From: Streptomyces violaceusniger
GTDB taxonomy: Bacteria; Actinomycetota; Actinomycetes; Streptomycetales; Streptomycetaceae
Direction: 5' to 3'
Length of the DNA stretch: 64,000 nt
Assembly (NCBI GenBank): GCA_005405945.1
Contig: BJHW01000002.1
Span: 1,054,001 to 1,118,000 of the forward strand
The position numbers were made by a program, and so were the translations under genes. Every line of letters starts with the position of its first letter. Within the stretch, counting starts at the first letter, position 1. Positions 8,445 to 17,277 of this stretch are shown piece after piece. The notes beneath the pieces were generated by a model, which worked only from the letters and a program-made list of their open reading frames with translations, had not been told where the DNA came from and ran no database searches.

Positions 8445-9146
8445 TCAGCTATCCACCATGCCCGGACGGACAACTCCCTCCCCCTGGGTGATCCAGCGCA
8501 AGACCGCCCGGGCGTCCAAGACGTCACGCTCAGCAAGTAACAGCCGCCCCGCACAAGCCGAACGTGGATGCGCGAGCGCAGCAGCGGCCGTTACGGCCAC
8601 ACACCGCATCCCTGCCCTCAGCCCAGCCTCCACCCCTACGGAGGCATCCTCGACCACCACACACCGATCAGGTTCCACCGACAGCAAACGGCTGGCCTCC
8701 AAGAAGACAAACGGCTCAGGCTTGCCCTGCTGTACTTCTTCAGCAGACACCCGGATGGGAAAGAGATGATCCAGCCCTGTACAAGACAGGACGACTTCAA
8801 TGACCTCTTGAGACGACCCTGATGCCACAGCTATCGCAAAACCAGCATCCCTCAACATTCGGGCGAGCTCTACCACCTCGGAAAATACCCGAACGCCTTC
8901 TCTCGCGTGACGGAGGTAGAAGCGATTGCTGCATTTCAAAAGTTCGGCAGGGGAAATGTCCAACCCCCAGGTGGCGGCGACCTCCTTCCACATCTCCTCC
9001 ATTCCCATCCCGGTAAACGAGGAGTGATCGGCGACAGTGAAACCTGCATAACCGAAATGAGCAAGAGTATCGCGCTCCGCAGAAAAATAGGCTGAGCCAC
9101 TGTCAACCAACGTACCATCTAAATCAAAGATAGCCGCAGACTTCAT
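8445..9146 (-). CDS. HAD-superfamily phosphatase, beta-phosphoglucomutase-like
   Basis: This is a 233-aa cytoplasmic hydrolase. Motif I is DLDGTLVDSG at residues 8-17 with both catalytic Asp residues, motif II is VASGSSQE, motif III Lys is in GKPEPFVF and motif IV is VVVEDASVGVEAG. The helical cap between motifs I and II is of subfamily I type. The start ATG at 9146 sits directly before MKSAAIFDLDG. Leu codon 9 is TTA (9120-9122), right inside motif I, so translation should depend on bldA. Codon use is clearly more AT-rich than flanking genes, which suggests transfer. It lies upstream of the LysE exporter in the same orientation. Confidence 0.9.
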   Translation of the reverse strand: MKSAAIFDLDGTLVDSGSAYFSAERDTLAHFGYAGFTVADHSSFTGMGMEEMWKEVAATWGLDISPAELLKCSNRFYLRHAREGVRVFSEVVELARMLRDAGFAIAVASGSSQEVIEVVLSCTGLDHLFPIRVSAEEVQQGKPEPFVFLEASRLLSVEPDRCVVVEDASVGVEAGLRAGMRCVAVTAAAALAHPRSACAGRLLLAERDVLDARAVLRWITQGEGVVRPGMVDS

Positions 9147-9150
9147 TTCA

Positions 9151-9534
9151 TCACTCTGACAGCGTTGAGTCTTTCGAGCAACAGCTCTGTCCCAGGGAAA
9201 GGTAACTGTCACGGGGCGCCTGCCGCGCCGAGCGCGGATGCCTTCCCCATCGCCGGGCCCCTCCTCGGCCGTCACGGGCGGTCAGTACAGCTGGATGCGG
9301 GTGAGGACGAGTACGGCGGGTCGGCGTCAGCAACGATGCGTACTCGGCGACGCCCAATACGCCGTCCCGGCCGAGCGGCATGCGTCTCTGCTGGTGCCAC
9401 TTCACCGAGGCAGCGCTGCCGGGCACCATGCCCCGCGTCTCGTTGATCTGCACTGCCGCTGCGATGATCGCCCCGAAGACCTCACCCGGCAGGGATAAGT
9501 CGGCCAACAGCTCGTCGACCTCTTCGCGGCTCAC
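9151..9534 (-). CDS. hypothetical protein overlapping the zinc-ribbon gene end
   Basis: This is a 127-aa open frame starting at GTG 9534, whose start sits directly against the stop of the preceding frame (TGAGTG). The N-terminal half (VDELLADLSLPGEVFGAIIAAAVQIN) looks like a real acidic helical protein. The second half becomes Arg/His-rich and low-complexity, which suggests a lost frame. It may be the tail of the zinc-ribbon gene or a small coupled gene. No family is recognised. Confidence 0.35.
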   Translation of the reverse strand: MSREEVDELLADLSLPGEVFGAIIAAAVQINETRGMVPGSAASVKWHQQRRMPLGRDGVLGVAEYASLLTPTRRTRPHPHPAVLTARDGRGGARRWGRHPRSARQAPRDSYLSLGQSCCSKDSTLSE

Positions 9535-10150
9535 TCAACGGGCAGCCCGGGCCGCCCAGCGGCGCGCGATGGCCGCCGCGACGCTCTTCGTGGGCAGGGT
9601 GCCGTTCAGCGCGGCCTCGGTGAACCGGCCGCCGAACGGGGCGGTGTCGAGCATTGCCTCGCACCACCAGCGGCGCAGGACCCCCTCGGCGTCCTTCGGT
9701 GCGGTCGCCAGGAGCTCGCGGTAGGACTCCATCCGCCCCTGAGTCTGCCGCGTTCCGGACCATCCCGTCGACCGGATCAGCGTTGCGACCGAGTGGAGCC
9801 GGGGACGGGTCGCTGCCCAGCGGGCCCGGCTCACCCGCCAGGCCCTGCTTCTTCGCCGCAGCCTCCGGCGTGACCATCGCGATGTGCCCGCAGTCCGGGT
9901 AGGCGTAGGAGACCTTGTAGCCGACGCACTCACGGCAGGCCGCGACGTCCCCGTTCTTCCACTTCGGCAGCGTGGTGCGGGTGGAGATGTTCTCCTGCCA
10001 CTCGTGCCCGGCCGCGCACCGCCACCACATCGCGACCTGCATCTTCGGCGTCGCCTTTTCCGGTGTCAGTCCGCCGTTGCGTTCCTGCAACCACATTGCG
10101 GCGACCTGCGGATACGCCTCGGCCAGCGACACACCCGATGAACGCGCCAC
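9535..10150 (-). pseudogene. zinc-ribbon domain protein, broken
   Basis: GTG at 10150 behind GGAGGGG opens a frame reading SLAEAYPQVAAMW, then a treble-clef/zinc-ribbon unit, WWRCAAGHEWQENISTRT...CRECVG, with the C..GH.W....C..C pattern of the DUF4379-type probable zinc-ribbon family. Around 9750-9850 the meaningful frame changes to one ending LRRWWCEAMLDTAPFGGRF...RRWAARAAR. The shift equals one inserted or two missing bases, unlike the single missing bases elsewhere, so real decay is plausible. The family is often found near mobile or restriction-related DNA. Its function is unknown. Confidence 0.55.
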
Positions 10151-10269
10151 ACCCGTTCCCCTCCTCGATCTACAGCCAGGCTCTTCCTGGCTCGGCCCCG
10201 ACCTCTTCCAACGATCGAGCAGGCCGGCGGAGACGCGCCAGGCCGCACGGCGGCGCTCCTGCTCCGCGC

Positions 10270-10479
10270 CGTCCTCGTCGTCATCGAGCCCGGCTGCATC
10301 CGGGTCCCGCAGCGGGCGCAGGGTGCCGCCCGGGGCTGAGTGGCGGTGAAGCTGTAGCGGCCCAGGCAGTTGAGGTTCTTGTGCTTGAGCGGGGAAAGCC
10401 GCGCGACGTCCTCGTCGCGGATCTCGTGGCCCTCGGTGCGGAGCTGGGCGACCGCGGCGTCGATGTACCGCGTCGTCCC
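10270..10479 (-). mobile_element. C-terminal remnant of a Tn3-family transposase
   Basis: Read on the minus strand from about 10479, the sequence encodes TTRYIDAAVAQLRTEGHEI, then RDEDVARLSPLKHKNLNCLG and RYSF. These match the very conserved C-terminal end of Tn3-family DDE transposases. A one-base shift then gives an acidic tail (LRPLRDPD...DDDEDG). Only about 65 residues remain of a protein that is normally near 1,000 aa. The fragment abuts the truncated dehydrogenase gene at about 10477-10485. No terminal inverted repeat was found. Confidence 0.8.
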
Positions 10480-11373
10480 GTCCGGTGGCGGCCAGGGACA
10501 CCGCCGCGGGGAACTCCCCGGCGTAGCGGAAGGCGGTGACCAGGCTGAGCTCCTGGCGCTGCATCCAGGCCAGCGGGAGTGCGGTCCGGGGCTGGGGCGG
10601 GTTGCCGACGGCGACCAGGCTGCCGCCGGGGCGTACCGCGTGCGCGGCGGCGGCGAGGGCGGCCTCGACGCCGGAGCAGTCGAGCGCGATGTCGAACAGC
10701 GGCTCCTGCGGGAGGGGTTCGCGGGAGGTCTCCAGGACCCGGTCGGCGCCCAGGCGGCGGGCGTGGGCGAGCCGGCCGGGGTTGATGTCGGTCACCACGG
10801 TCTCGCCCGCGCCCACCGCGCGGGCGGCTTGCAGGACCAGCAGGCCGATCGGCCCGGCGCCGGTGACCAGCACCCGGTCCCCGGCCGTGACGCCGCCGCG
10901 GCGCACCGCGTGCAGTGCCACCGCGAGGGGTTCGATGAGCGCCCCGGAGGTGAGGGGGAAGTCGTCGGGGAGGGGGTGGGCGAACTCCGCCGGCACGGCC
11001 AGGTGTCCGGTCAGGGCGCCGTGGGTGGGCGGGGAGCCGAAGCAGCGGCCGTGCGGGCACTGATTGTAGCGGCCCGCGCGGCAGGCCCGGCAGCGTTCGC
11101 AGGGGATGGCGGGCTCGATGGCGACCGGGGTGCCCGCGGGCAGCGGGCCGTCGCCCGCCACGACCGCTCCGGCCGCCTCGTGGCCGAGCGCGGTGGGGGA
11201 GCGGAGCACATGGGGCCGTTCTCGCCGTGGGCGTAGTAGTGCAGGTCGGAGCCGCACAGCCCGACCGCGCCGATCTCCACGAGGACCTCGCCGGGGGCGG
11301 GCCCGGGAATCGGGCACCGCTCGATGCGCACATCCTTCGGGCCGTGCAGGATCGCGGCGGTGGCGTCGTTCAT
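10480..11373 (-). pseudogene. zinc-dependent sugar-acid dehydrogenase (idonate/sorbitol type), 3' end replaced by Tn3 remnant
   Basis: This is a medium-chain NAD(P)-dependent dehydrogenase. ATG 11373 (RBS AGGAGA) begins a chain with the catalytic-zinc region GLCGSDLHYY, then GHEAAG, the structural-zinc loop CERCRACRAGRYNQC, and the Rossmann motif VTGAGPIGLLVLQ. One base is missing near 11213 (GGCCCCATGTGC), probably a sequence error. The protein follows the family to about residue 297 (AVSLAATGRD) and then changes abruptly to transposase sequence, losing roughly the last 40-50 residues. The gene lies last in the hexuronate operon. Loss of the C-terminal strand region probably inactivates it. 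Confidence 0.82.
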
Positions 11374-11411
11374 CGGGTGGTTCTCCTGGTACGCGAAGAC
11401 GTGAAGGGGAC

Positions 11412-12790
11412 TCAGGCGGCGGTCAGCCGCAGCGGTTCGACGCGCTTGACGACCAGGCCGTAGGTGAGGGCGCCGACCACGCACAGCGCGCCGGACAGCA
11501 TCAGCGGGGCGACGAAGGAGTGGTGGAAGAAGCCCAGCAGCAGACCGGTGGTGGTCGAGCCGAGTACGCCGGCGAGGTTGGAGGCGAAGTTCTGGATGCC
11601 GCCGAGCGAGGCGACATGGCGCGGGGTGGGCGCGACGTCGGCGGGCAGGCTGGCCACCGAGGCGGCGGAGAAGGCCAGGCTGGCGTAGCTGACGGAGAGC
11701 AGGGCCAGGGCCCACATGGCGCTGGGGACGAGCACGGCGAAGGCGATGACGGAGGAGAAGAGCATCCCGCACACCAGACAGGTCTTGCGGGCCCGGGTCA
11801 CCGACCAGCCGCGGCGCAGCAGGGTGTCGCTGGTCCAGCCGCCGAGCAGGCTGCCGCCGATGGCGACGATGCCGGGCAGGGCGCCGTAGAAGCCCAGCTT
11901 GAGCAGGTCGAAGCCGCGGGCGTCGACGAGGTAGCTGGGGAACCAGGTGATGAAGAAGTAGATGACGTAGTTGAGGCAGAAGAAGCCGATCATCATGCCC
12001 CAGACCGTGCGGTGGCGGAACAGGTCGCGCCAGCGGACGGCGGGTTCCTCCGGCGCCGCCGTCTCCTCGGCGGGGTTCTCCTCGAGCCGGGCGCCGCCCG
12101 CCATGACGTAGGCGCGCTCCTCGGCGCTGAGTCCGCCGCGCGCCGAGGGTTCGCGGTACGCCTTGAGCCACAGCGCCACCCACAGCAGGGCCACGGCGCC
12201 GGTGACCCAGAACGCCATCCGCCAGCCCTGCCAGGCGATCAGCGCGGTGACGACGGGGGCGGCGACGGCGGTGCCGGCGCGGGCGCCGTTGTCCCAGACG
12301 CTGTTGGCCAGGGCCCGTTCGCGGACCGGGAACCAGCGGGAGACGGACTTGGCGCACGAGGGGTACGCGGGGGCCTCGCCCGCGCCGAGGGCGAGACGGG
12401 CGAAGAGCAGGCTGCCGATGCCTCGGACGAATCCGGTGCCCACGGTGACCAGTGACCAGATCAGCCCGCCGATGGCGAACATGCGCTTCTCGCCGTAGCG
12501 GTCGATGAGCGCCCCGGCGGGCAGTTGGCCCAGTGCGTAGGTCACGAAGAACATGCTGAGGATGACGCCCTGCCACTCGGGCCGATGTGCAGGTCATCGG
12601 TCATATAGGGCAGGGAGATGGAGATGGTGGCGCGGTCGACGTAGTTGACGGTCATGCCCAGGAAGCAGAGGAAGACCATCAGCCATCGGGTGTTGTGGCG
12701 CAGTCCGCGGGGGCGCGGTGGCGTAGGGCCGGCCTCGTCCTGGGCGGGGGAGGGCTGATCGGTGGCGGGGACGGCTCTGGGGGTCTTCAA
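11412..12790 (-). CDS. MFS transporter of the anion:cation symporter (ACS) family, hexuronate/aldonate type (one frameshift)
   Basis: This is a 12-helix inner-membrane permease of about 459 aa. The N-terminal signature RWLMVFLCFLGMTVNYVDRA is typical of the glucarate/galactonate/hexuronate ACS group. GQLPAGALIDRYGEKR is motif A, and a long cytoplasmic loop (YREPSARGGLSAEERAY) separates the two halves. The frame breaks near 12582, where one C is missing between LHIGP and EWQGVIL. It sits between the dehydrogenases of the sugar-acid operon, which supports uptake of a hexuronate or aldonate. The exact substrate is not deducible. Confidence 0.87.
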
Positions 12791-12823
12791 GGCGGCTCTC
12801 CTTTGAAGAGGCGGTGCGTGGGG

Positions 12824-14255
12824 TCAGCGCGGTGGCCGGGCGCCGGGGTTCAGCTCCGCCTGTACGGACGCGACGAGGGCGGTGTCGTCCGCGAGGTCCT
12901 CGGCGCCCAGCAGCCGCAGCAGCCGGCGCGGGGCGTCGGTGTGCGGGCCGTCCCAGGCGCGGCGCAGCTCCTCGGCCCGGGGATCGTCCAGGGGGTGGTC
13001 GCGGGTGAGGCGGGCCCAGGCGGCGAGGGCGGTGGCCAGGAGCGGGGTGTCCCGTCCGGCGGCGCGCAGTTCGCGCAGCGGGGCGAGCCACCGTTCGGGA
13101 ATCTTCTGGGATCCGTCCATGGCGATCTGCTGGATGCGGTGGTGCATCGCGGGGTTGGCGAAGCGGTCCACCAGGCTGTCGATGTAGGCGGGGAGGTCAA
13201 GACCCTCGGTGGGCGGCAGGCTCTGTGCGGCCTCGGCGCAGTAGGCGCGTACGGTCTGCTCGCCCCAGGGGGTGGACAGGACGTCGGCGACGGTCTCGCA
13301 TCCGTCGGCGAGTCCGAGATACGCGATGAGGGAGTGGGAGCCGTTGAGCAGCCGGAGCTTGGCGAGCTGGTAGGGGCTCACATCGGGGACGAAGCGGACC
13401 CCCGCCGCCTCCCAGTGCGGGCGGTCGGCGGCGAAGATGTCCTGGAGCACCCACTGGGTGAACGGTTCGCCGGTGACCGCGCCCGCGTCGTCCACGGTCA
13501 GGGCGCGGGCGGCGGTCCGCCGGTCGGTGTCGGTGGTGGCGGGGACGATGCGGTCGACGACGGTGGCGGGAAGGCGACCGAGCCGGTGATCCAGTCCAGC
13601 AGGCGGTCGCGGTCGTCCCATGTGGTGGCGGCGATGAACTCCCGTACCAGGCGCCGCAGCACGGCGCCGTTGTCGGCCATGTTGTCGCAGGAGACCAGCG
13701 ATACCGGGGCGCCGCCGGACCGCAGCCGGGCGCGCAGCCCCGCGGCGAGCTGCCCGGCCACGCTCGCGGGGGCGGGCCGTCCCGCCAGGTCGCCCCGGAT
13801 CAGCGGGTCGTCCAGGGCGAGTCCGCCGGTGGCGGTGTCGCGCCGGTAGCCCTTCTCGGTGACGGTGAGGGTGACGACGGTGACCTCGGGGGAGGCGAGG
13901 AGCGCGCCGAGCCGGGCGCCGTCGTCGGTGGCGTGCAGCACCTCGGTCACGGTGCCGACCACGCGGGTGGCCGGTCCTTCGGGGCGCCGCTCGGTGAAGG
14001 AGTACAGCCCGTCCTGTGGACGCAGCGCGTCCACGACGGACCGGCTGCGCTGGGTGACGCCGGCGATGCCCCAGCCGCCGCCGTGCGCGGCCTCGGCGGC
14101 TTCGGTGTAGAGGGCCTGGTGGGCGCGGTGGAAGGCGCCGATGCCCAGGTGCACGATCCGGGGGCGCAGCGCCCGCGGGTCGACGGGCGGGCGGCTCTCG
14201 GCGGGGACGCGGGCAGGGTGGCCAGCGACAGGCGCCGCGGGGAGTCGGCGGTCAC
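12824..14255 (-). CDS. mannitol dehydrogenase family oxidoreductase, fructuronate-reductase-like (two frameshifts)
   Basis: This is a polyol/hexonate dehydrogenase of the long-chain mannitol family, about 477 aa after restoring single bases near 14215 and 13567. The N-terminal nucleotide-binding segment HLGIGAFHRAHQALY, the VSCDNMADNG motif and the catalytic KLRLLNGSHSLIAYLG segment (Lys plus Asn/His) are all visible. The start is GTG 14255, overlapping the stop of the mannonate dehydratase gene (GTGA), so translation is coupled. Beside a D-mannonate dehydratase, the likely reaction is D-fructuronate to D-mannonate with NADH (UxuB role). Mannitol or altronate oxidation cannot be excluded. Confidence 0.85.
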
Positions 14256-15469
14256 CAGTCGTGCACCGACCCGTCGGTACGGCGGCTCACCGGGAGGTAC
14301 TTCGGGTCGTACGGGAAGCGGGCGGCCGCCTCCTCGTCGAACTCGATGCCGAGGCCGGGCGCGGCCGAGGGGTGCAGGGCGCCGTCGATCAGCTCGTAGG
14401 TCGGCCGGAACACCTCGTGGGTGAGCGGGTCGTGCGCCATGTACTCCTGGATGCCGAAGTTGGGCACGGTGACATCGAGGTGGACGGCGGCCGACATGCT
14501 CACCGGGGACAGGTCGGTGGCGCCGTGGGAACCGGTGCGCACCTGGTACAGCTCGGCGAGGTGGAAGATCCGCCGCAGATGGGTGATGCCGCCGGCGTGC
14601 ACGACCGAGGCGCGGATGTAGTCGATGAGCCGTTCGGTGATGAGCTGCTGGCAGTCCCAGATGGAGTTGAAGACCTCGCCGACCGCGATGGGGGTGGTGG
14701 TGGACTGGCGGATCTGGCGGAAGGACTCCTGGAGCTCGGCGGGGGTGGGGTCCTCCATCCAGAACAGCCGCAGGTCTTCCACGCTGCGGCCGAGCCGTCC
14801 CGCCTCGGTGGGGCTGAGCCGGTGGTGCACGTCGTGCAGCAGGTGGAAGCCGAAGCCGAACCGCTCGCGGACCGCTTCCAGGTAGCGCGGTGCGAAGTCC
14901 AGGTACGCCTCGGTCGACCACGGCTGCTCCTCCGGCAGCGCACCGGTGGCGGGCTCGTAGACCGTGGCCACGGTGCCGTGGCGGATGCCGTACGTCCCGG
15001 GGGAACCGGGGACGGCGGCCTGGGCGCGGATCGCGCGGTAGCCCATCTCCTGGAACTGGGCGACGTCGTCGAGCAGCTCGGGGATGTCGCCGCCGCTGGC
15101 GTGGCCGTAGACCATGGCCCCTTCGCGGGCCTTGCCGCCCAGCAGGTCGTACACCGGCATCCCGGCGACCTTGCCCTTGATGTCCCACAGCGCGGTGTCC
15201 ACGGCCGAGATGGCGGTCATGGTCACCGGGCCGCGGCGCCAGTAGGCCCCCTTGTAGAGGTAGTGCCAGGTGTCCTCGATACGGGCGGGGTCGCGCCCGA
15301 TCAGCAGTGGTACGAGGTGGTCCTCCAGATAGGAGGCGACCGCGAGCTCGCGGCCGTTCAAGGTCGCGTCACCGAGACCGGTCACGCCGTCGGAGGTGGT
15401 CACCTTCAGGGTCACGAAATTGCGACCCGGCGAGGTGACGATGACCTTGGCCTCCGTGATCGTGGCCAT
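14252..15469 (-). CDS. manD: D-mannonate dehydratase (ManD, enolase superfamily)
   Basis: This is a 405-aa cytoplasmic enzyme that dehydrates D-mannonate to 2-keto-3-deoxygluconate. The N-terminal capping domain includes VTTSDGVTGLGDATLNGREL. In the barrel, metal ligands are seen in HLLHDVHHRL (Asp, with the ManD-specific His two residues later), FWMEDPTP (Glu) and AVGEVFNS (Glu), with the RTGSHGATDLSPV His near the end. The HDVH pattern is diagnostic for ManD over other enolase-superfamily acid-sugar dehydratases. ATG 15469 is preferred over the upstream in-frame start. It is first in its operon and divergent from the GntR regulator, which probably controls it. Confidence 0.9.
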   Translation of the reverse strand: MATITEAKVIVTSPGRNFVTLKVTTSDGVTGLGDATLNGRELAVASYLEDHLVPLLIGRDPARIEDTWHYLYKGAYWRRGPVTMTAISAVDTALWDIKGKVAGMPVYDLLGGKAREGAMVYGHASGGDIPELLDDVAQFQEMGYRAIRAQAAVPGSPGTYGIRHGTVATVYEPATGALPEEQPWSTEAYLDFAPRYLEAVRERFGFGFHLLHDVHHRLSPTEAGRLGRSVEDLRLFWMEDPTPAELQESFRQIRQSTTTPIAVGEVFNSIWDCQQLITERLIDYIRASVVHAGGITHLRRIFHLAELYQVRTGSHGATDLSPVSMSAAVHLDVTVPNFGIQEYMAHDPLTHEVFRPTYELIDGALHPSAAPGLGIEFDEEAAARFPYDPKYLPVSRRTDGSVHDW

Positions 15470-15576
15470 GCGTGTGTGCTCCTCACTGAGCGGGTTCCCG
15501 GGGTGGAGCCCGGGCTGTCGGTCGGCTACCATACAAGTACGTCAGCAAGCGGAGTCAAGAGTCCGGAAGGGGTCAG
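15470..15576. promoter_or_regulatory. divergent promoter region of the sugar-acid operon and its GntR regulator
   Basis: These 107 bases separate the two divergent genes. They contain an AT-richer block around 15525-15545 (CTACCATACAAGTACGTCAG) with a loose dyad TAC...GTA. This is the natural place for the GntR operator, but no strong consensus match is visible. Confidence 0.5.
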
Positions 15577-16355
15577 ATGGCATCGGCGGAGGGATTGCAC
15601 GCGGCACGCTCCCGGGGCGGAACACCCGGCAGCTGGTCCATGAGGTGCTGCGTTCGCGCATCGTCGGCCTGGAGCTGGAGCCCGGCTCCGCCGTTTCGGA
15701 GAACGACCTGGCGGCCGAGCTCGGGGTGAGCCGCACCCCCGTCCGCGAGTCCCTGATCCTGCTCGCCGACGAGGGGCTGGTGGACATCTACCCCCAGATG
15801 GGCACGTTCGTCTCGCGCATCCGGGAGCGCGATGTGGCCTCCGCCCAGTTCATCCGGGAGGCCCTGGAGCGCGCCGCGCTGCGGGAGGCCGTGGAGAAGG
15901 TCACCGCGCGGGACGTGGCGGAGCTGCGGGTGCTGCTCACCGCGCAGGAGGAGGCCGACCGGCAGTCCGACATGGAGGGCTTCTTCCAGCTGGACGAGGA
16001 GTTCCACGCCCGGCTGATGGCGGTCAGCGGCCACGCCTCGGCCTGGCCGGTCGTCAGCCAGGCCAAGGCCCAGCTGGACCGGGCCCGCAGGCTGTCACTG
16101 CCGATGACCCAGCAGATGTCCCTGCTCATCGGCCAGCACCGGGAGGTGGTCGACCTGCTGGAGGCGGGCGATCTGGACCGGGCCGACGAGTCGCTGCGCT
16201 CCCATCTGCGGCTGGTCTTCAGCGATGTGGAGAAGATCCGCGCCAAGCACCCCGAGCTCTTCAGCGACGAGGACGCGCCCTTGCGGCCCCGCCGCGACAG
16301 CGCCCGGCGCGCGGGTGGCACGCACCGGGTCATCCCAGGTGGGTCAGCACATTGA
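15577..16355 (+). CDS. GntR/FadR-type transcriptional regulator (one frameshift)
   Basis: This is a winged-helix regulator of about 259 aa. The N-terminal HTH spans SENDLAAELGVSRTPVRESL and LLADEGLVDIYPQMGTFVS. The C-terminal FCD-type effector domain has EFHARLMAVSGH and HREVVDLLEAGD, which carry the metal/ligand residues of the FadR-FCD group. ATG 15577 has a good RBS (GGAAGGGG), but the frame joins the conserved part only if one C is restored near 15608 (CTCCCGGGG). No alternative start fits. It is divergent from the mannonate dehydratase operon, so it is the probable sugar-acid-responsive repressor. Its last 26 bases overlap the convergent VOC gene. Confidence 0.87.
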
Positions 16356-16680
16356 TCACCCGGCTGTTGGGGTCGCGGACGAAGAAGCGGCGCACGCCCC
16401 ACTCCTCGTCCCGCAGGGAGTGGACGATCTCGGCGCCGCTGTCGCGCATCGCCGCGTAGGCCGCGTCCACGTCGTCCACCTCGATGCTCAGATCGGGGAC
16501 CACCGGCCCGGTCTCGTCGTCGGTCATCACGCCGATCTGGGCGGTGGGGTTGGTGGGGGAGGCGAGGGTCATGACCCAGCCGAGGTTCATCACCTCCTCG
16601 AGGCCCAGGAGACCGTAGAACTCCCGGTTCTCCCGCATCGCTTCGGACCGGACATTGGATACGACACGGCGCACGGTCAT
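16330..16680 (-). CDS. VOC (glyoxalase/bleomycin-resistance) family protein
   Basis: This is a 116-aa single-domain protein with the paired beta-alpha-beta-beta-beta layout: SNVRSEAMRENREFYGLLGL..., DLSIEVDDVDAAYAAMRDSGAEIV, VRRFFVRDPNSRVINVLTH. The C-terminal strand has Arg-Asp-Pro-Asn-Ser where glyoxalases have a metal-binding Glu, so metal use is uncertain. ATG 16680 has GGGGGAGCC upstream. It lies 19 bases downstream of the MerR gene and is probably co-transcribed with it. The pairing suggests induction by a small toxic or antibiotic-like molecule that the VOC protein binds or converts. That role is an inference. Confidence 0.85.
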   Translation of the reverse strand: MTVRRVVSNVRSEAMRENREFYGLLGLEEVMNLGWVMTLASPTNPTAQIGVMTDDETGPVVPDLSIEVDDVDAAYAAMRDSGAEIVHSLRDEEWGVRRFFVRDPNSRVINVLTHLG

Positions 16681-16699
16681 CGTGGGCTCCCCCGGTGGT

Positions 16700-17071
16700 T
16701 CAGCTGGTGGTGTGGTTGTCGAGCACGGCTTCAAGATACTCGGAGATCGCGTCCCGGTTGCGGGTCAGGCACTCGATGCGCCGGGTCATGCGGTCCCGCT
16801 CGTCCTCCAGTGTGGCGATCATCTCCGGTGTGGCATCGGAGAAGTGAATGAGCCGGGGCTTGTCGAGACACGGCAGGATCTGCTTGATGATGCGGGTGGG
16901 GAGCCCGGCGTCGAGCAGGCCCCTGATCTGCAGCACCCGGTCGACGAGCCGCTCGTCGTAGGCGCGGTAGCCGTTCGCGCAGCGGTCGGGCAGGATCAGC
17001 CCCTGCTCCTCGTAGTAGCGCAGCAGTCGGCGCGGTGTGCCGGTGCGCTCCGACAGCTCTCCGATGCGCAT
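16700..17071 (-). CDS. MerR family transcriptional regulator
   Basis: This is a 123-aa regulator with the N-terminal MerR winged helix (MRIGELSERTGTPRRLLRYY, then EEQGLILPDR and NGYRAYDE). It continues into a dimerisation coiled coil (TLEDERDRMTRRIECLTRNRDAI). It lacks the paired Cys of metal-sensing MerR proteins, so an organic effector is more likely. ATG 17071 lies behind AGGGGAG. It heads a two-gene unit with the VOC protein, and a dyad typical of MerR operators lies just upstream at 17082-17107. Confidence 0.9.
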   Translation of the reverse strand: MRIGELSERTGTPRRLLRYYEEQGLILPDRCANGYRAYDERLVDRVLQIRGLLDAGLPTRIIKQILPCLDKPRLIHFSDATPEMIATLEDERDRMTRRIECLTRNRDAISEYLEAVLDNHTTS

Positions 17072-17081
17072 ATGCGGGCTC

Positions 17082-17107
17082 CCCTCACCGTCACATCCAT
17101 GTGAGGG
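17082..17107. promoter_or_regulatory. candidate MerR operator dyad
   Basis: The outer arms CCCTCAC (17082-17088) and GTGAGGG (17101-17107) are perfect inverted repeats separated by 12 bases. A second palindrome, TCACAT-CC-ATGTGA (17091-17104), is nested inside. The size and symmetry fit the long dyads that MerR proteins bind between -35 and -10. It sits 11 bases upstream of the MerR start, which implies autoregulation and a very short leader. Confidence 0.65.
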
Positions 17108-17277
17108 ATGCAGCGTAGCGTTGGGGCGGGCGCGCTCGCGAGGGGTGGAAGGCGCCGGGAAAAGTGCCAGGTGATTGAACGCGGACCCCCGGCACGCCGT
17201 ACGGATAACGACGGGCCCGGCCACCCGAGCCGGGTCCGCCGTGCCACCACCGGGCTTCGCAGGGAAGGACCTTCGGG

